A program made the translations under genes and the position numbers. The notes under the pieces are model-generated. The model saw only the letters and a program-made list of their open reading frames with translations. It made no database searches and was not told the DNA's origin. Of a DNA stretch of 51,896 nucleotides, positions 33,733 to 41,796 are shown in pieces. This DNA comes from Lachnospiraceae bacterium FE2018 (GTDB lineage Bacteria > Bacillota > Clostridia > Lachnospirales > Lachnospiraceae): the NCBI GenBank assembly GCA_000702845.1, contig JNKK01000018.1:1-51896 (forward strand). The letters are read 5' to 3'. The number at the start of each line of letters is the position of its first letter. The first letter of the stretch is position 1.

Positions 33733-33769
33733 AGAACCCCGCTGCACCGGTCGGATGCGGCGGGGTTCT
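33733..33769 (-). terminator. GAACCCCGC hairpin, minus-strand oriented
   Basis: GAACCCCGC (33734-33742) pairs with GCGGGGTTC (33760-33768). On the minus strand it is followed by TTCTTTTTT, a proper terminator tail, though no minus-strand gene precedes it. A close relative lies at 34533-34572, on the other side of the toxin-antitoxin genes. Confidence 0.65.
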
Positions 33770-33867
33770 CTGAATACTGAAGTTAATTCGGTAATCAAAT
33801 AGATATTGACATAACATTGCAAAATGGATATCGTAAAGAAGGTGACATAAATTATCGGCAGGGGATT

Positions 33868-33908
33868 TTGTATTGCAAATTGCATTGCAAAATGAAGTGT
33901 AATACAAT
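33868..33908 (+). promoter_or_regulatory. Toxin-antitoxin promoter with overlapping inverted-repeat operator
   Basis: TTGCAT (33880-33885) and TACAAT (33903-33908) are 17 bp apart. The inverted repeat TTGTATT (33868-33874) and AATACAA (33901-33907) brackets this promoter, and ATTGCAAA-type repeats fill the middle. Autorepression by the BrnT-BrnA complex at such a site is known for the family. Confidence 0.65.
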
Positions 33909-33930
33909 ACAATGATAGTGAGGTAGATGT

Positions 33931-34242
33931 TTGTATCAGATTTTTGATTATGATCTCAAAAAAGTTTCTTTTGAGTGGGATGAGAATAAAGATGCCCTGA
34001 ATTTCAGAAAACATGGAATTCATTTCAAAACAGCGGCCAAAGTATTTCTGGATCCGTACAAAATGATTCGGGTGGATGAGGAACATCCGGAAGAAGAACG
34101 CTATAATATTCTTGGGAAGGTCGGAAGGATTCTTTTTGTTGTCTGTGTGTTCAAAGATAATAGAACAATCCGGTTGATTTCTGCCCGTGTGGCATCTGTG
34201 CCGGAAAGAGAGAGGTATGAACATGGTGAAGATGAATTTTAA
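33931..34242 (+). CDS. brnT: BrnT family ribonuclease toxin
   Basis: A 103-residue type II toxin with a RelE-like fold that cleaves RNA. The family pattern FEWDENKDALNFRKHGIHFKTA covers residues 14-35, followed by a central IRVDEEHPEEERYNILGKV and the C-terminal strand FVVCVFKDNRTIRLISARVAS with conserved Arg. The start is TTG with GAGG about 8 bp upstream. It overlaps the antitoxin gene by 20 bp, the usual toxin-first order for this family. Confidence 0.93.
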   Translation: MYQIFDYDLKKVSFEWDENKDALNFRKHGIHFKTAAKVFLDPYKMIRVDEEHPEEERYNILGKVGRILFVVCVFKDNRTIRLISARVASVPERERYEHGEDEF

Positions 34243-34525
34243 TGAATTGAACCCGGAAATAAGCCGGCAGGAATTGCAGGAATTAGAAGAGGCTGCTGAG
34301 CGGGCAATTACGTATGATGAAGAAAGCCCGGAAATGACTCCTGAAATGTTAAAACAGTTCAAGAGAATGAAGCAAAAAACCAGGACAAAGCAAACCGCAT
34401 CCATTCGACTGTCCGAAAAAGCTCAGAAGTTTTCAAAAGCTTATGGAAAGGGATATACGTCGTTTCTCAGCCGTCTGATTGATGCTGCACTGGATGACGC
34501 GGCACTGGTCAAAAAATGTCTGTAG
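34223..34525 (+). CDS. brnA: BrnA family antitoxin
   Basis: A 100-residue antitoxin. The N-terminal part is acidic and rich in Glu (NPEISRQELQELEEAAERA), expected to wrap the toxin. The C-terminal part (TKQTASIRLSEKAQKFSKAYGKGYTSFLSRLIDAAL in two adjoining pieces) has the ribbon-helix-helix pattern that binds the operator. The start at 34223 lies 8 bp after AGAGAGG; an ATG at 34217 is too close to that site. It represses its own promoter with the toxin in known relatives. Confidence 0.88.
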   Translation: MVKMNFNELNPEISRQELQELEEAAERAITYDEESPEMTPEMLKQFKRMKQKTRTKQTASIRLSEKAQKFSKAYGKGYTSFLSRLIDAALDDAALVKKCL

Positions 34526-34573
34526 AAAAAAGGAACCCCGCCGCATGTGATTGAATCAATGCGGCGGGGTTCT
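34525..34573 (-). terminator. Terminator of the BCCT/small membrane protein unit
   Basis: A perfect 14-bp stem GAACCCCGCCGCAT (34533-34546) and ATGCGGCGGGGTTC (34559-34572) is followed on the minus strand by CTTTTTTC. It also lies directly behind the antitoxin stop. Confidence 0.85.
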
Positions 34574-34598
34574 CTATGAAAGGGTATACACACGTTTT

Positions 34599-34793
34599 CT
34601 ATGCGGAATGTTTTCTTGCCTTTGCATTTCTGCGGAACGCAATCAGCAGTGTGAGAAGGAGCAGATACGGTCCGATAAAATAAGTTGCATTGGGCGGTGT
34701 CTGTGTCGCGATGACACCAAACTGCAGCATCAGTCCAAATCCGATGATAAACAGATCTGCGATCAGAAGAATGATCATTGTTATGGGTTTCAT
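34599..34793 (-). CDS. Small membrane protein co-transcribed with the BCCT transporter
   Basis: A 64-residue protein with two hydrophobic segments: residues 5-27 (MIILLIADLFIIGFGLMLQF) and about 38-54 (YFIGPYLLLLTLLIAF). It has a basic tail, RRNAKARKHS. The start at 34793 is chosen for AAAGGAG just upstream. It begins 20 bp after the BCCT transporter stop and is followed by that unit's terminator, so it may be an accessory subunit or regulator of the transporter. I do not know a named family for it. Confidence 0.65.
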   Translation of the reverse strand: MKPITMIILLIADLFIIGFGLMLQFGVIATQTPPNATYFIGPYLLLLTLLIAFRRNAKARKHSA

Positions 34794-34812
34794 ATCGTGC
34801 TCCTTTCTTTTA

Positions 34813-36462
34813 TCAGTCAGCTGTCTTCTCGCCGAAAAGTTTTGCGAACAGCTTATCAATTCCATCCTGGTGTGCCATCGGCTCGCCGTTATCCGGCGCG
34901 TTTGCAACTTCCGGCTCCGGCTCATAATCGCCGTTGATTTTCCGCGGCCGCTTCAGGATGTATTTCAGGAATCCGAGCAGGATCGCGAAGCACATGAACG
35001 TCAGCGGAATACCGCAGAAGGATTTGATTGTCTTAACGCCGTTGATGCCGCCGAGGACAACGAAGACCATTGCGATGACTGCGAATACGATGCCCCAGAA
35101 CAGCTTCAGCCATACCGGCGGCTCATGGGTATCGTCGGAACCTTCCATAGACATACCTGCGAGCGTAACTGCCATGGAGTCACACTGGGTGACGAGCGAG
35201 ATCGTGATAATAATCAGCATGATGATTTTGGCAATCTTCGAAATCGGCAGGACGTTAAACATCGCAAGGGTTAGTGCCTCGGCACCCTCGTTAATATAAA
35301 TGCTGTAGAAGTCGACGCCCTGGAAGAACTGTCCGTGCAGGATTGTTCCGCCGAATACTGCAAACCATACGATACCGAACAGTGCCGGGAACAGCCACTC
35401 AACGAGGACAAACTCACGGAGTGTGCGGCCATAACCGACGCGGACCATGAAGAGACCGAGCAGCGGCGCGTATGCCATCCAGTCAACCCACCAGTACATA
35501 TCCCAGTTCTGTGCCCATCTTCCGGCATCCGCGAACGGAGCGGTGTAGAGGCTTGCGCTGAAGAACTGATCCAGATAAGCGCCGAGGCTGTGTGTAAACA
35601 GGTTGCAGATGTAACCGGTCGGTCCTGCCAGGAATACGAAGAGCAGAAGAATGAAGAAGAATCTTGTATTCATGTTGGACAGGAATGTAATACCGTTGCG
35701 GAGTCCGGAAATAGCGGACAGATTATAGCAGATGAACATTGCAATGATGATACCGATATAGATCATCTTGGAAGGCTCGATACCTGCAAATGCCTTGATT
35801 CCTGCAGAAAGCTGCATCGCGCCGTATCCGAGACTGCCTGCAACCGCACCGGTCAGCGCGAAAGCAGACCATGCGTCAAATGCGGTTGCCCATTTGCTGT
35901 TTTCGGCGCCTTCACCGAACAGCGGGATCAGGCAGGAACTTGCCTTGAACGGAGCTTTTTTGTTCAGAATGATGTAGGAGAGGATAACACCCATGACAAC
36001 GCAGGTTGCGTAAGGTGTGAATCCCCACTGCAGGAAGCAGTGAACCATGGACCAGACGACGGATCCGTTGCTGCCTGCGAGAAGTCCTGTGGACGGGTCC
36101 GGCTCCATTGCGAACAGAAGCGGCTCAGCTGCGCCCCAGAAGACGACGCCGGCGCCGATGCCGGTACAAAGTGAGATGCCGAACCACTGCAGGTAACTGA
36201 ATTTCGGCTTTGCGTTCGGTCCGCCGAGTTTGATTTTTCCAATTGGCGTGACGAGGAAAATGACACAGACGATGAGCATGAACAGGCAGACCAGAGATAC
36301 AAACCAGCCCAGCCCCCACATCAGATTGTTCATGACCAGATTATTCAGGATGTCATAGAATGTTTCGGCATTCACAACGATTGCGATCAGCATCGCCACG
36401 AAGAGGACGATCGTGACTGACATGACCGGCCATCTGACTTTTCCCTTTTTTGGTGCTTCCAT
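34813..36462 (-). CDS. BCCT family betaine/carnitine/choline-type transporter
   Basis: A 549-residue inner-membrane transporter with 12 helices, importing a quaternary ammonium compound or similar solute, by symport or exchange. The region DMYWWVDWMAYAPLLGLFMVRVGYGRTLREF matches the family's Trp-rich helix 8 and its GRTIREF end, and LCTGIGAGVVFWGAAEPLL matches the glycine stretch of helix 3. The C-terminal tail is hydrophilic. AAAGGAATG precedes the ATG. It lies back to back with the histidine-kinase remnant and sigma-54 activator genes. No known choline or betaine enzyme is nearby, so the substrate is open. Confidence 0.92.
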   Translation of the reverse strand: MEAPKKGKVRWPVMSVTIVLFVAMLIAIVVNAETFYDILNNLVMNNLMWGLGWFVSLVCLFMLIVCVIFLVTPIGKIKLGGPNAKPKFSYLQWFGISLCTGIGAGVVFWGAAEPLLFAMEPDPSTGLLAGSNGSVVWSMVHCFLQWGFTPYATCVVMGVILSYIILNKKAPFKASSCLIPLFGEGAENSKWATAFDAWSAFALTGAVAGSLGYGAMQLSAGIKAFAGIEPSKMIYIGIIIAMFICYNLSAISGLRNGITFLSNMNTRFFFILLLFVFLAGPTGYICNLFTHSLGAYLDQFFSASLYTAPFADAGRWAQNWDMYWWVDWMAYAPLLGLFMVRVGYGRTLREFVLVEWLFPALFGIVWFAVFGGTILHGQFFQGVDFYSIYINEGAEALTLAMFNVLPISKIAKIIMLIIITISLVTQCDSMAVTLAGMSMEGSDDTHEPPVWLKLFWGIVFAVIAMVFVVLGGINGVKTIKSFCGIPLTFMCFAILLGFLKYILKRPRKINGDYEPEPEVANAPDNGEPMAHQDGIDKLFAKLFGEKTAD

Positions 36463-36554
36463 AAGAGTTTCATTCCTTTCTGTTTTTTTGGTAAAATTTC
36501 GGGTTGCAGTTGAATTTCATTTACTTTATGATTTGTTTATATTTTAGAGATGAA

Positions 36555-36770
36555 ATGGGACAGAAATACGACGGACGCGGTATTTCCGAAAAAGATTATC
36601 CGCATATTTTTGAGCGGTTTTATAAAACGTCTGTCGACAATCCGAAGGGTACCGGTCTCGGGCTTGCAATCGCGCAGGAGATTGTAAACGGACTGGATGA
36701 GACGATCTGGGTTCAGAGCAAAGAGGGCGAAGGAACAATTTTCTTTGTGACAGTGGCAACAGCTACATGA
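36555..36770 (+). pseudogene. Histidine kinase remnant (ATPase-domain end only)
   Basis: The last 70 or so residues of a sensor histidine kinase remain: YDGRGISEKDYPHIFERFYK (G1 and F boxes) and NPKGTGLGLAIAQEIV (G2 box), then the closing strand. The dimerisation domain, phospho-acceptor His and N box are absent, and the sequence before YDGRGI is unrelated hydrophobic residues. The stop overlaps the start region of the sigma-54 activator gene (ATGA), a junction that may be a deletion scar. A functional kinase is not possible. Confidence 0.75.
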
Positions 36771-36781
36771 AAGAGGATGCA

Positions 36782-38563
36782 ATGGGTATCACAGAATCAT
36801 TAAAACTAATTTCGCAGTGCGGGATCGGCGCTGTCATCGTTGATCGGGATGGGTTTATCCGTATGTTTAATGAGCAGGCGATGCGTCTTCTGCACGGTGA
36901 GGCGCATGATTACCTGATCGGACACCGGCTGGATGAAATTGCGCCGGGGTTATGTGAGAAGCCGGAAACAGGCGGTGAAGGTTCAGATGCCTCGCAGCAT
37001 GAACGGAAGCATGACCGGCGTCGTTATGTTGGAGTTGCGTTTGACGAATACCTGATCCGCACGGATGCGCCGGATATTCCGGAACTGCCGGAGGAAATGC
37101 AGCTGGTCACGTTCCGGAATGTGACGGCAGAGGTACAGCGGGAACGGTACGAGCACGCACTGGAACAGATCAGTGATTCGATCATCATGTGCGACGAGGA
37201 GACACGGATTGTATTTCTGAACAATGCCGCTATTAAGATGGATAACCTTGTGCTTAAGGATGTTATCGGAGAGCGGATTGAAGATGTCTATGAGGCGCTG
37301 GACGGGCGCGGCCTGATTATCCCGCGCTGCATTGAGGAGCGGCAGGTCTATCTGGACCGCCGGCAGTATTATACGACCCGCTATAACAAAAATGTCGATA
37401 TTACGGCGAATACATTTCCGGTTATTCAGAACGGGCAGGTACTCGGCGGCTACAGCGTTATGAAAGACTGGAGCACGGTTGATAACCTGAATAAAAAAAT
37501 CGTGGAGCTGCAGGAAAAGCTCCTGCAGCAGTCACAGTCCGGAAAGACGCAGAAGAAAAGCGCGCTCGCCGCGCGGTTCCGGTTTGAGGATATGCTTCAC
37601 GTCAGCAGTGTAATGGGAGATCTGATTGCACGCAGCAGACAGGCGGCAAAATCGGATTCATCTGTAATGATCTACGGGGAGACCGGTACCGGAAAGGAAC
37701 TTCTGGCGCAGAGCATTCACAATGCCAGCCGGCGGTCAGAAGGGCCGTTTCTTGCCATCAACTGTGCTGCGATTCCTGAAAATCTGCTGGAGGGTCTTCT
37801 GTTTGGCACAGAGAAAGGCGCATTTACGGGCGCGGAGCGGCGGCCGGGATTGTTCGAACAGGCCAGCGGCGGAACGCTGCTGCTGGATGAATTGAATTCT
37901 ATGAATATTAATCTGCAGGCGAAACTGCTGCGTGTGCTGCAGGACGGCCGGGTCCGCCGGGTCGGCGGGTCAGAGGAATTCCAGGTGGATGTCCGCGTGA
38001 TCTCCAACCTGAACATTCCGCCGCAGGAGGCGATTGACCGGAAACTGCTCCGGCAGGATCTGTTCTACCGGCTGGGTGTCGTCAGCCTGATTGTACCGCC
38101 GCTGCGGGAGCGCAGAGAAGATATTCCGCTTCTGGCAAAGCAGTTTATTATGACGTGCAATGCGAAACTTGCGCGCAATGTGCGTGATCTGGATCAGAGA
38201 ACGCTGGAAGTGTTTGATGCATACGGGTGGCCCGGCAATGTGCGGGAACTGGAGCATGTAATTGAACACGCAATTAACATTTTACCGGATGACGAGGCTG
38301 AGATTACGCCGGAGTATATTCCGCAGTATCTTCGCAAAACAGTCCCGGCAGCGGAAGCGGTCCGGGTACATAAGAAAGCGCCGGCACCGGTGCTGGCAGA
38401 TTCTCTGAATACGACTATGCAGGATGTTGAACGGGCTGCAATCTGCAAAGTGCTCAGGGAAAACGGCGGTAATGTATCGCAGTCTGCGCGGATCCTGAAA
38501 ATGAGCCGGCAGAGCCTGCAGTACAGGATGCGGAAGTATGGGATTAAGGTGGAGGAACTCTGA
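36782..38563 (+). CDS. Sigma-54-dependent transcriptional activator with PAS sensor
   Basis: A 593-residue enhancer-binding protein. The N-terminal 235 residues hold two PAS-like domains (IDRD-type segment [16 protein letters not shown], then [18 protein letters not shown]). The AAA+ domain at about 260-500 has Walker A GETGTGKE, the sigma-54 contact loop GAFTGA, and Walker [11 protein letters not shown]. The C terminus is a Fis-type helix-turn-helix ([23 protein letters not shown]). The start at 36782 follows GAGG; ATG at 36767 is the alternative. A matching sigma-54 promoter lies downstream at 39955, so it probably drives the AGCS symporter. Its stop overlaps the next start by one base. Confidence 0.93.
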   Translation: MGITESLKLISQCGIGAVIVDRDGFIRMFNEQAMRLLHGEAHDYLIGHRLDEIAPGLCEKPETGGEGSDASQHERKHDRRRYVGVAFDEYLIRTDAPDIPELPEEMQLVTFRNVTAEVQRERYEHALEQISDSIIMCDEETRIVFLNNAAIKMDNLVLKDVIGERIEDVYEALDGRGLIIPRCIEERQVYLDRRQYYTTRYNKNVDITANTFPVIQNGQVLGGYSVMKDWSTVDNLNKKIVELQEKLLQQSQSGKTQKKSALAARFRFEDMLHVSSVMGDLIARSRQAAKSDSSVMIYGETGTGKELLAQSIHNASRRSEGPFLAINCAAIPENLLEGLLFGTEKGAFTGAERRPGLFEQASGGTLLLDELNSMNINLQAKLLRVLQDGRVRRVGGSEEFQVDVRVISNLNIPPQEAIDRKLLRQDLFYRLGVVSLIVPPLRERREDIPLLAKQFIMTCNAKLARNVRDLDQRTLEVFDAYGWPGNVRELEHVIEHAINILPDDEAEITPEYIPQYLRKTVPAAEAVRVHKKAPAPVLADSLNTTMQDVERAAICKVLRENGGNVSQSARILKMSRQSLQYRMRKYGIKVEEL

Positions 38564-39540
38564 TGATTTTGCTGAATGTTGTTATTTTGATCGTGGGATT
38601 TGTGGCGCTGGTGAAGGGCGCGGATCTTTTTGTGGACGGCAGTGCGGCGCTGGCGAAGATCTTTCATGTGCCCGGGCTGATTATCGGGCTGACAATTGTC
38701 GCGCTGGGAACGAGTGCGCCTGAGCTGGCGGTCAGTACGACGGCCGCGATTCAGGGATCGAATGAGATTGCGCTCAGTAACGTGGTGGGTTCGAATATTT
38801 TTAATCTGCTCTGCGTGCTGGGAGCCTGTGCTGTGATTCATGCGGTTCCGGTGGATAAGATTGTGCGGAAACGTGATTTCCCGATTTCGATTGCCGCGGC
38901 CTGTTTTGTTCTGGCGACAGTTCTGGTGACAGCGTCCCGGGTGAATGGATTTTCAGAAGTTCGTATGAATGCAGATGCCGGGGTGATCGGACGGCTGGCA
39001 GGTCTGATTCTGCTGGCTGCATTTCTTGTGTACATCGGTATACTTGTGTACAACGCCAGGAAACATCCTGCAAAGGAAGAAGAAGGTGAGAATAAACCGG
39101 TCTGGAAATGTCTGCTTTTTATTGTGATCGGACTGGCACTGATTGTGGGCGGCGGGCAGGCGGTTGTAAACAGCGCAAAGGCAATTGCGCTGGCTGCAGG
39201 GATGACAGAGACACTGGTCGGCCTCACGATTGTGGCAGTCGGAACATCTCTGCCGGAACTTGTGACATCTGTTACCGCGGCGCGTAAAGGCGAGACCGCT
39301 ATGGCAGTCGGCAATGCGGTCGGATCCAATATTTTTAATCTGATGCTGATTCTCGGCATTTCAACTCTGATTCATCCGATCACAGTTAACTGGGCGTCGG
39401 TATTTGATCTGGGCATTTTAATTGTGATCAGTATCATCACCATCCTGTTTTCGATCAGCAAAAGCAGGATAAACCGGTGGGAAGGGATTGTTATGCTTTC
39501 CCTTTATGTTGCGGATGTTATTTTTGCGATTGTGCGGTAG
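38563..39540 (+). CDS. Calcium/sodium (CaCA family) exchanger, YrbG-like
   Basis: A 325-residue inner-membrane exchanger of ten or eleven helices in two inverted halves. Each half carries an alpha-repeat: GLTIVALGTSAPELAVSTTAAIQG with VVGSNIFNLL, and GLTIVAVGTSLPELVTSVTAA with AVGSNIFNLM. The Glu and Asn residues of these repeats form the ion site in relatives. The ATG overlaps the activator stop (TGATG), so translation is coupled to it. Coupling an ion exchanger to a sigma-54 activator is not a usual arrangement. A terminator follows at 39624. Confidence 0.92.
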   Translation: MILLNVVILIVGFVALVKGADLFVDGSAALAKIFHVPGLIIGLTIVALGTSAPELAVSTTAAIQGSNEIALSNVVGSNIFNLLCVLGACAVIHAVPVDKIVRKRDFPISIAAACFVLATVLVTASRVNGFSEVRMNADAGVIGRLAGLILLAAFLVYIGILVYNARKHPAKEEEGENKPVWKCLLFIVIGLALIVGGGQAVVNSAKAIALAAGMTETLVGLTIVAVGTSLPELVTSVTAARKGETAMAVGNAVGSNIFNLMLILGISTLIHPITVNWASVFDLGILIVISIITILFSISKSRINRWEGIVMLSLYVADVIFAIVR

Positions 39541-39550
39541 AGGCGACAGG

Positions 39551-39640
39551 TGCAAAAACGGCCGGCATGATGCAAAATCATTCTGCATGAGTGCAAAATG
39601 TATATGCGGGTGCAAAATTCAGATGCATGTGCATGCAAAA
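39551..39640 (+). repeat. TGCAAAA tandem repeats at about 21-bp spacing
   Basis: TGCAAAA begins at 39551, 39571, 39592, 39611 and 39634, with spacings of 20, 21, 19 and 23 bp. A GCATG or similar word precedes several copies. The last copy overlaps the left arm of the terminator. Spacing near two helical turns would place every copy on one face of the DNA. Confidence 0.65.
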
Positions 39641-39671
39641 TTTCCAGGCATGCACGTGCATTTATTTTTTG
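39624..39671 (+). terminator. Terminator of the activator-exchanger operon
   Basis: A 13-bp stem TGCATGTGCATGC (39624-39636) and GCATGCACGTGCA (39648-39660), with one G-U pair, is followed by TTTATTTTTTG. The sequence from 39672 to 39950 holds no gene. Confidence 0.85.
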
Positions 39672-39954
39672 CAGACCGAAACATCAAAACGCAGGATGGC
39701 GAGATGAAGATTAATCAGAAATGCCTGCCGGATGACCTGAATTCATTGAAAACAAAGCTTTTTTTAACGCAGGAGAAAAAGAAGAAATCACAAATAATCT
39801 GAGCAGGTTTTTTTGCCTTACAAGTACGGGAAAACGGATCATGGGCGGTTGGAAGAAAGAAAACCGTGATAATAGACAAAAACAGAGTCGGATAATTGTA
39901 AAAATCAAACAAAATATTAATTGTTTTCACGGAATCCCGCAATTTTGAAAGGTT

Positions 39955-39971
39955 TTGGCACGTCGATTGCA
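39955..39971 (+). promoter_or_regulatory. Sigma-54 (-24/-12) promoter of the AGCS symporter gene
   Basis: TTGGCACG-TCGA-TTGCA matches the sigma-54 consensus, with the invariant GG (39957-39958) and GC (39969-39970) at the required 12-bp distance. It lies about 85 bp before the coding start at 40054. A partner activator with a GAFTGA loop is encoded upstream at 36782. Possible activator half-sites CCGTGA (near 39865) and TCACGG (near 39928) occur upstream but are not secure. Confidence 0.92.
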
Positions 39972-40053
39972 ACTTATCAGGCAACACACACGTGTTTCTA
40001 TGCATAGACGTCCGACAATAAATGTTTTGTGAAATTGAAAGGGAGAAGAGAGA

Positions 40054-41559
40054 ATGGGTTTTAGTGATTTTATTTTCAATCTCGACAACTTACTTTGGGC
40101 TACCCCGCTGATCGCCCTGACTTTCGGTCTGGCAGTTGTTTACTGTATCGCGATTAAATTCGGCAACATCACCAAGGCAAAACTGCAGTGGAAACTTCTG
40201 ACAAAGGGCGAGGGTTCTGAGACAGGACTTTCTGCATTCCAGACATTCAGTACCGTCGCAGCTTACCGTGTCGCAATCGGTAACGTCGGCGGTGTCATGG
40301 TCGCTATCATGTATGGCGGACCCGGAGCTATCTTCTGGATGATCATTACCGCTCTGGTAACATCTGCAATCGCATATGCCGAGAACTCACTCGGTCAGAT
40401 TTACAAAGTTAAAATGGACGGACAGTATCGAGGCGGCCCGTACTTCTATATGGAGAAAGGTCTTCCGAAGGGACTCGGCAAAGTCATGGCAGTCATTTTT
40501 GCACTGTTCTGCACCATCGGCGTTCCGTTCCTTGTAACAGGACCGTCCGCAAACAACATCGCGCAGGCATTCGAACTCAGCCTCGGTGTTCCGAAATGGG
40601 TTGTCGGCGCAGTCATCGCAGTTCTGCTGTTCCTGGTTATTTCCGGTGGTGTCCGCAGAATCGCTGATTTCTCTACCATTATCGTTCCGTTTATGACGAT
40701 CGGTTACCTGATCATTACGATCATCGTTCTGATCACACATGCTTCCAATATCCCGAACGCACTTGGACAGATCTTCGGAAGCGCATTTAACACCCATGCA
40801 ATCTTCGGCGGAGCAATGGGCGGCGCGTTCTCCTACGGTGTAAAACGTGCAGTTAATTCCTCAGGTTCCGGTTTCGGTGAAACACCGCCTGCAGCTGCAG
40901 CAGCAGAGACCGAGCATCCGGCAACACAGGGTCTTGTCAATGCATTCTCCGTATACATTGACGTTGCAGTCTGCGCATGCTCCGGTATTATGGCAGTTGT
41001 CTCCGGATGCTTCAACGTTCTGGCACAGGACGGTGCAACCTGGATCTACACCAGTGCTGACTCGGTTGTAGCAGGTCTGCAGGAGAGCAATACAGCAAAC
41101 GTTATCTGGGTACAGCAGGCAGCAAACTCCGCGATCCCGAAAGTCGGCGGCATCTTCATCGCAATTGCAATCACACTGTTCGCATACTCTACCTGTATCG
41201 CATACTACTATGAAGGTGAGTCAGGTCTTGCTTATCTGATGCGCAACTCCAGCCATAAGACCCGTATGGCAATCATCTGGGGAATCCGTATCGTTATGCC
41301 GATTTTCTTCTTCGTCTGGACGCTGGTTACAGCAGGTACCGCATGGGCAATTTCCGAGGTTATGTTCGCACTCATGGCATGGTTCAACCTGATTTCTCTG
41401 ATCTTCCTGCTGCCAAACGTCAAGAAGGTTTACGACGATTACATGAATCAGCTGAAGGCAGGCGTTGAGAAGCCTTACTTCGATCCGGATAAGGTCGGTG
41501 TCAAGAACGTTGATATCTGGAAAGAGATTAACGCTGACAGAATCAAAGCTGGCAAGTAA
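40054..41559 (+). CDS. AGCS family amino acid (alanine/glycine):cation symporter
   Basis: A 501-residue inner-membrane symporter with about 10-11 helices, importing small amino acids with Na+. Family marks are TGLSAFQTFSTVAAYRVAIGNVGG, GGPGAIFWMIITALVTSAIAYAENSLGQIYK in two adjoining pieces, RGGPYFYMEKGL and SGSGFGETPPAAAAAETEHPATQGLV. The usual ATG/T-G-A-R-I-G-x-G segment is here AYRVAIGNVGG. It follows a sigma-54 promoter and so is probably switched on by the PAS-containing activator. GGGAG precedes the ATG. A structured hairpin follows the gene at 41634. Confidence 0.93.
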   Translation: MGFSDFIFNLDNLLWATPLIALTFGLAVVYCIAIKFGNITKAKLQWKLLTKGEGSETGLSAFQTFSTVAAYRVAIGNVGGVMVAIMYGGPGAIFWMIITALVTSAIAYAENSLGQIYKVKMDGQYRGGPYFYMEKGLPKGLGKVMAVIFALFCTIGVPFLVTGPSANNIAQAFELSLGVPKWVVGAVIAVLLFLVISGGVRRIADFSTIIVPFMTIGYLIITIIVLITHASNIPNALGQIFGSAFNTHAIFGGAMGGAFSYGVKRAVNSSGSGFGETPPAAAAAETEHPATQGLVNAFSVYIDVAVCACSGIMAVVSGCFNVLAQDGATWIYTSADSVVAGLQESNTANVIWVQQAANSAIPKVGGIFIAIAITLFAYSTCIAYYYEGESGLAYLMRNSSHKTRMAIIWGIRIVMPIFFFVWTLVTAGTAWAISEVMFALMAWFNLISLIFLLPNVKKVYDDYMNQLKAGVEKPYFDPDKVGVKNVDIWKEINADRIKAGK

Positions 41560-41633
41560 AAAATGTCAAATGACAGAGAAAACTGGCCAATTTACCAGCG
41601 TATCTGTTAGAATTATAATTGCATAGAAGCATT

Positions 41634-41667
41634 GTCTGCGGCGCGGTATTCAGGCCGTGCCGCGGAC
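41634..41667 (+). other. Stable hairpin behind the AGCS gene
   Basis: GTCTGCGGCGCGG (41634-41646) pairs with CCGTGCCGCGGAC (41655-41667), 13 pairs including two G-U. No T-run follows, so it may protect the transcript end or be a partial stop. The rest of 41560-41796 shows no gene. Confidence 0.6.
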
Positions 41668-41796
41668 ATCGGAAAATGAATATCGAAAATAAAATGTATC
41701 TGAGATACATCTAAATAATACAATATATATTTTGGAACAAAACAATCTGACAGTATAAATCAAAAAACGATGTGACAGTTCATTAAGGAGGAAGCA

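Noticed and set aside
36361-36390. Sigma-54 promoter inside the BCCT gene
   Set aside because: GG and GC elements are 4 bp too far apart and the site lies in coding sequence.
39488-39802. 104-codon frame behind the exchanger gene
   Set aside because: It runs through the TGCAAAA repeats and a terminator and has no ribosome site or family resemblance.
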